DNA of 7,239 nt from an uncultured Chlamydiae bacterium (GTDB taxonomy: Bacteria > Chlamydiota > Chlamydiia > Chlamydiales > SM23-39). The translations under genes were made by a program, and so were the position numbers. Below the pieces are notes generated by a model. That model had not been told where the DNA came from, ran no database searches, and saw only the letters and a list, made by a program, of their open reading frames with translations. Shown piece by piece: positions 5,917 through 7,239 of the stretch (position 1 is the first letter of the stretch; each line of letters starts with the position of its first letter). The stretch spans positions 1-7,239 of the forward strand of contig CAISYW010000030.1 of assembly GCA_903889795.1 (NCBI GenBank), read 5' to 3'.

Positions 5917-5946
5917 AGAATACGTGAATGAATCCATTGAAAGCAA
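5917..5946 (-). promoter_or_regulatory. Possible promoter of khpA-rsbV(-miaA)
   Basis: Read on the minus strand, TTGCTT (5946-5941) and TATTCT (5922-5917) are separated by 18 nt and lie just upstream of the khpA Shine-Dalgarno. This would give a very short leader of around 15-20 nt. Each hexamer is a 4-of-6 match, so this is only a candidate. Confidence 0.28.
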
Positions 5947-5954
5947 ATCTCAAG

Positions 5955-6068
5955 TTAATTTTGAAAGATCCTATCATTAAGAAGACTCTGGGAAACCCCA
6001 TTCCGCGAATCTTTTGATTCTTTTCGCGTACTAACGATATCTATGTCGCCTACTGAAAAATAGGCCAT
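5955..6068 (-). other. Small ORF (37 codons), possibly a truncated partner of the decayed gene upstream
   Basis: ATG 6068-6066 starts 2 nt after the stop of the decayed gene at 6071, with GGAAGG 9 nt upstream, which looks like a coupled second gene. The peptide starts MAYFSVGDIDIVSTRKES. The opening is faintly like MazF/PemK-type toxins, which often begin with a hydrophobic stretch and a GDI motif, but it ends after 37 residues. The tail, from about residue 22, covers the left copy of a 12-bp direct repeat and is probably not original coding sequence. It could equally be chance; expression is doubtful. Confidence 0.2.
5983..5994. repeat. 12-bp direct repeat, copy 1
   Basis: AGACTCTGGGAA occurs here and again at 6289-6300, 306 bp apart in the same orientation. 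CATTCC follows both copies (4 nt after this one, 11 nt after the other). The pair encloses the decayed small gene and most of the 37-codon ORF. Confidence 0.6.
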
Positions 6069-6070
6069 TC

Positions 6071-6280
6071 TTAACGCCTTCCCTTGGCGATCATTTGCCG
6101 TATTTGTGGAAATGAGCTCGGCTTTTCGATCCAATCAGCGATATCTTTTGGCAATCGCTCTACTTTTGTCGGTGCTTTCTTTGTTCCTTTAGGACGCCCA
6201 GCCCCCGCTCTTTTTCCCCCTCAGCCTTTGGTTTCTTTTTCCATCAAAGACCTGATTCGACGATAATTTGGGTGTACCAT
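6071..6280 (-). pseudogene. Decayed small GGKRxGAGRPKG-type protein (possible DNA-binding/antitoxin-like)
   Basis: Frame from ATG 6280 (or the internal ATG 6244) to TAA 6071. It is broken by an in-frame TGA at 6223-6221, seven codons after the internal ATG. After the TGA come 49 coherent residues: GGKRAGAGRPKGTKKAPTKV, then ERLPKDIADWIEKPSSFPQI and RQMIAKGRR. The GGKRxGAGRPKG opening with a following RLP motif is seen in many small bacterial proteins with an AT-hook-like basic arm, often of unknown function. No ATG, GTG or TTG lies between the TGA and the RLP motif, so the conserved part cannot be translated from its own start as it stands. The cause could be a nonsense change or an unusual decoding event. 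The small ORF 5955-6068 starts 2 nt after its stop, so this may be the remains of a two-gene cassette. Confidence in a former gene is moderate; in its function, low. Confidence 0.5.
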
Positions 6281-6288
6281 CTTTATGG

Positions 6289-6300
6289 AGACTCTGGGAA
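6289..6300. repeat. 12-bp direct repeat, copy 2
   Basis: AGACTCTGGGAA, identical to 5983-5994. Right boundary of the roughly 0.3-kb segment that holds the decayed small gene. Confidence 0.6.
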
Positions 6301-6374
6301 GCATGAGCAAGCATTCCATTCTACTTTTTCATCCGTTTTTTCCTGGCCATAGCAAACAGACCAAACGATTTCTA

Positions 6375-6404
6375 TTTACAAGATTTATTTTTCTTACCTA
6401 AACT
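6375..6404 (+). promoter_or_regulatory. Possible promoter of the Rhs-like gene
   Basis: TTTACA (6375-6380) and TAAACT (6399-6404) with 18 nt spacing give 5 of 6 and 4 of 6 consensus matches, upstream of the ATG at 6434. The implied leader is about 20 nt and has no clear Shine-Dalgarno. Candidate only. Confidence 0.25.
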
Positions 6405-6433
6405 CCCCAGCCAATTCATTTACAGATATTTAT

Positions 6434-7239
6434 ATGCATCGTTTTCTTTTTCTTCTTTTTGCCGTCCGCGTTTTTGCGGAACCGATTGAGGACTTAACTC
6501 CATCCGCTCCGGAAGAGATCGCATCGTTGCGTACCGATCTTTTGATTGATGGCGTGATCAATCCCCTTTCAGGGCAAATCGCCTGCACGGAAATAGATTT
6601 GCATATCCATGCTGCGCAAGATCTGATCCTGCGGCGAACCTATATACCCCCGCAGGTTTTGGGCCGCTACGAGAAGAAAGACAAGCATGATCGGTTTGAG
6701 TTGGCCATCGCTTTAAGAGCTTACAAAGGCTGGAGCGTTCTCTCGCATCTTTGGTGCGGCATCAATTTTCATTCGCACCATTTTCAGGTACCCGATCCAA
6801 GTGGATGCGTTCTGGAATTTCGGCTAAAAAACCGGATAGGCACATTCGTTACACCCTCTTTTGGAATGAGCAATCTGCGCGGCGAGGAGCCCTGCTCCGC
6901 TGCCGATTGGCGCAACACGAAACTGTTTGTTGACGACACGTGCGCGCGCGTACAAACTCCGGATGGGACTGAGCGTATTTACCAACGCCTTGCAGATTTC
7001 TCATATCGGCTCGAACAGGAAATCCTGAGTAACGGCAAAGTGATTCGCTATGAGTATCAAAATAATCGATTAGCAAAAATTTCCTCAACCGATCCCAGCG
7101 GACAGTTTATCTATGCGTCGATCGATGTCCAGGATCTAAAACACTTCACAGGATCGGACGGAACGCGGGCTGATTATTCTTATGAAACCCGCACCATTGA
7201 GGGGGACAAGAAGAAGCTTCACTTCAAACGTTCGATGAA
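6434..7239 (+). CDS. Secreted Rhs/YD-repeat-type protein, N-terminal part (runs off right edge)
   Basis: 268 codons are visible from ATG 6434 to the window edge. The N-terminus is a signal peptide (MHRFLFLLFAVRVFA, cleavage before EPIED), so export by Sec is expected. Residues 38-73 (LIDGVINPLSGQIACTEIDL, then HIHAAQDLILRRTYIPP) match the N-terminal entry domain of Rhs-like proteins, where a 'PVNPxxG...DLxIxGxxPLxLxRxY' pattern is usual. YD-like elements follow: GKVIRYEYQNNRLAKI (201-216) and GSDGTRADYSYETR (240-253). Rhs proteins build a large beta-cocoon that often encloses a C-terminal toxin or effector; the C-terminus, which would decide this, lies outside the window. No good Shine-Dalgarno precedes the ATG (only the weak AGAT region), and no better in-frame start exists nearby, so the start rests on the signal peptide. 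The direction is away from khpA across a 537-bp region without an intact gene. Confidence 0.75.
   Translation, partial: MHRFLFLLFAVRVFAEPIEDLTPSAPEEIASLRTDLLIDGVINPLSGQIACTEIDLHIHAAQDLILRRTYIPPQVLGRYEKKDKHDRFELAIALRAYKGWSVLSHLWCGINFHSHHFQVPDPSGCVLEFRLKNRIGTFVTPSFGMSNLRGEEPCSAADWRNTKLFVDDTCARVQTPDGTERIYQRLADFSYRLEQEILSNGKVIRYEYQNNRLAKISSTDPSGQFIYASIDVQDLKHFTGSDGTRADYSYETRTIEGDKKKLHFKRSM

Larger units (their letters stand above)
6281..6433. other. Non-coding AT-rich spacer before the Rhs-like gene
   Basis: Apart from the second 12-bp direct repeat copy (6289-6300) and a weak promoter candidate (6375-6404), I see no gene, hairpin or RNA gene here. The last 100 bp are strongly T-rich on the plus strand. 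Confidence 0.5.

Noticed and set aside
5897..6001. Longer N-terminus for the KH protein, starting at ATG 6001
   Set aside because: It would add 35 residues unlike the family and include a direct repeat copy. The internal ATG 5896 has a perfect AGGAGG and gives the normal KhpA length.
6004..6065. Small hairpins CGCGAA/TTCGCG and GCCTA/TAGGC downstream of the decayed gene
   Set aside because: Stems of 5-6 bp with no T-run in either direction; not enough to call a terminator.
6084..6266. Plus-strand 60-codon open frame opposite the decayed GRPKG gene
   Set aside because: It is antisense to a frame with clear protein character (GGKRAGAGRPKG) and has no ribosome binding site.
1..7239. tRNA, rRNA, CRISPR array or replication origin
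   Set aside because: I looked for regularly spaced repeats, cloverleaf-like segments and clusters of DnaA-type boxes and saw none.

Overview
The window looks like a piece of chromosome from an environmental, Parachlamydiales-type chlamydia. Evidence is a tandem set of three cysteine-containing, MOMP-like outer-membrane barrels of the Lpg1974/Legionella-MOMP type, an rsbV-miaA gene order that I recall from Chlamydia trachomatis (CT765-CT766), and a secreted Rhs/YD-type protein of the kind common in amoeba-associated chlamydiae. The order-level placement is inference from these proteins; genus cannot be read from the window.

Layout. 1-409 (minus) is the N-terminal part of an unrecognised, helix-rich protein. 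It diverges across a 188-bp spacer from a compact plus-strand operon of three paralogous porin-like genes (598-1737, 1753-2841, 2855-3934), each with a signal peptide, a C-terminal Phe and its own Shine-Dalgarno in a 13-15 nt gap. The operon runs tail to tail into miaA (4104-5111, minus). Upstream of miaA on the same strand lie rsbV-like (5303-5650) and khpA-like (5663-5896), closely spaced. From 5897 to 6433 there is no intact gene of normal size: this stretch holds a probable khpA promoter, a decayed GGKRxGAGRPKG-type small protein with an in-frame TGA, a coupled 37-codon ORF, and a 12-bp direct repeat about 0.3 kb apart enclosing most of both. From 6434 a secreted Rhs-like gene starts and runs off the right edge.

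The most unusual content is non-coding. Both spacers that flank miaA are almost wholly long imperfect palindromes of different sequence: 3936-4100 (about 165 bp, between the third porin gene and miaA) and 5114-5306 (about 193 bp, between rsbV and miaA). The second contains the rsbV stop codon and the miaA Shine-Dalgarno in its two arms, so the khpA-rsbV-miaA transcript could fold into a hairpin that masks the miaA ribosome binding site. The first abuts the stop codons of both convergent genes and carries what looks like a duplicated, shortened copy of the 3' end of the porin gene.

Working together: the porin operon probably supplies envelope proteins cross-linked through cysteines; khpA (RNA binding), rsbV (partner-switching regulation of sigma-factor control) and miaA (tRNA i6A37 modification) form a regulatory/translation group on the opposite strand; the Rhs-like protein is probably an exported surface or effector protein.
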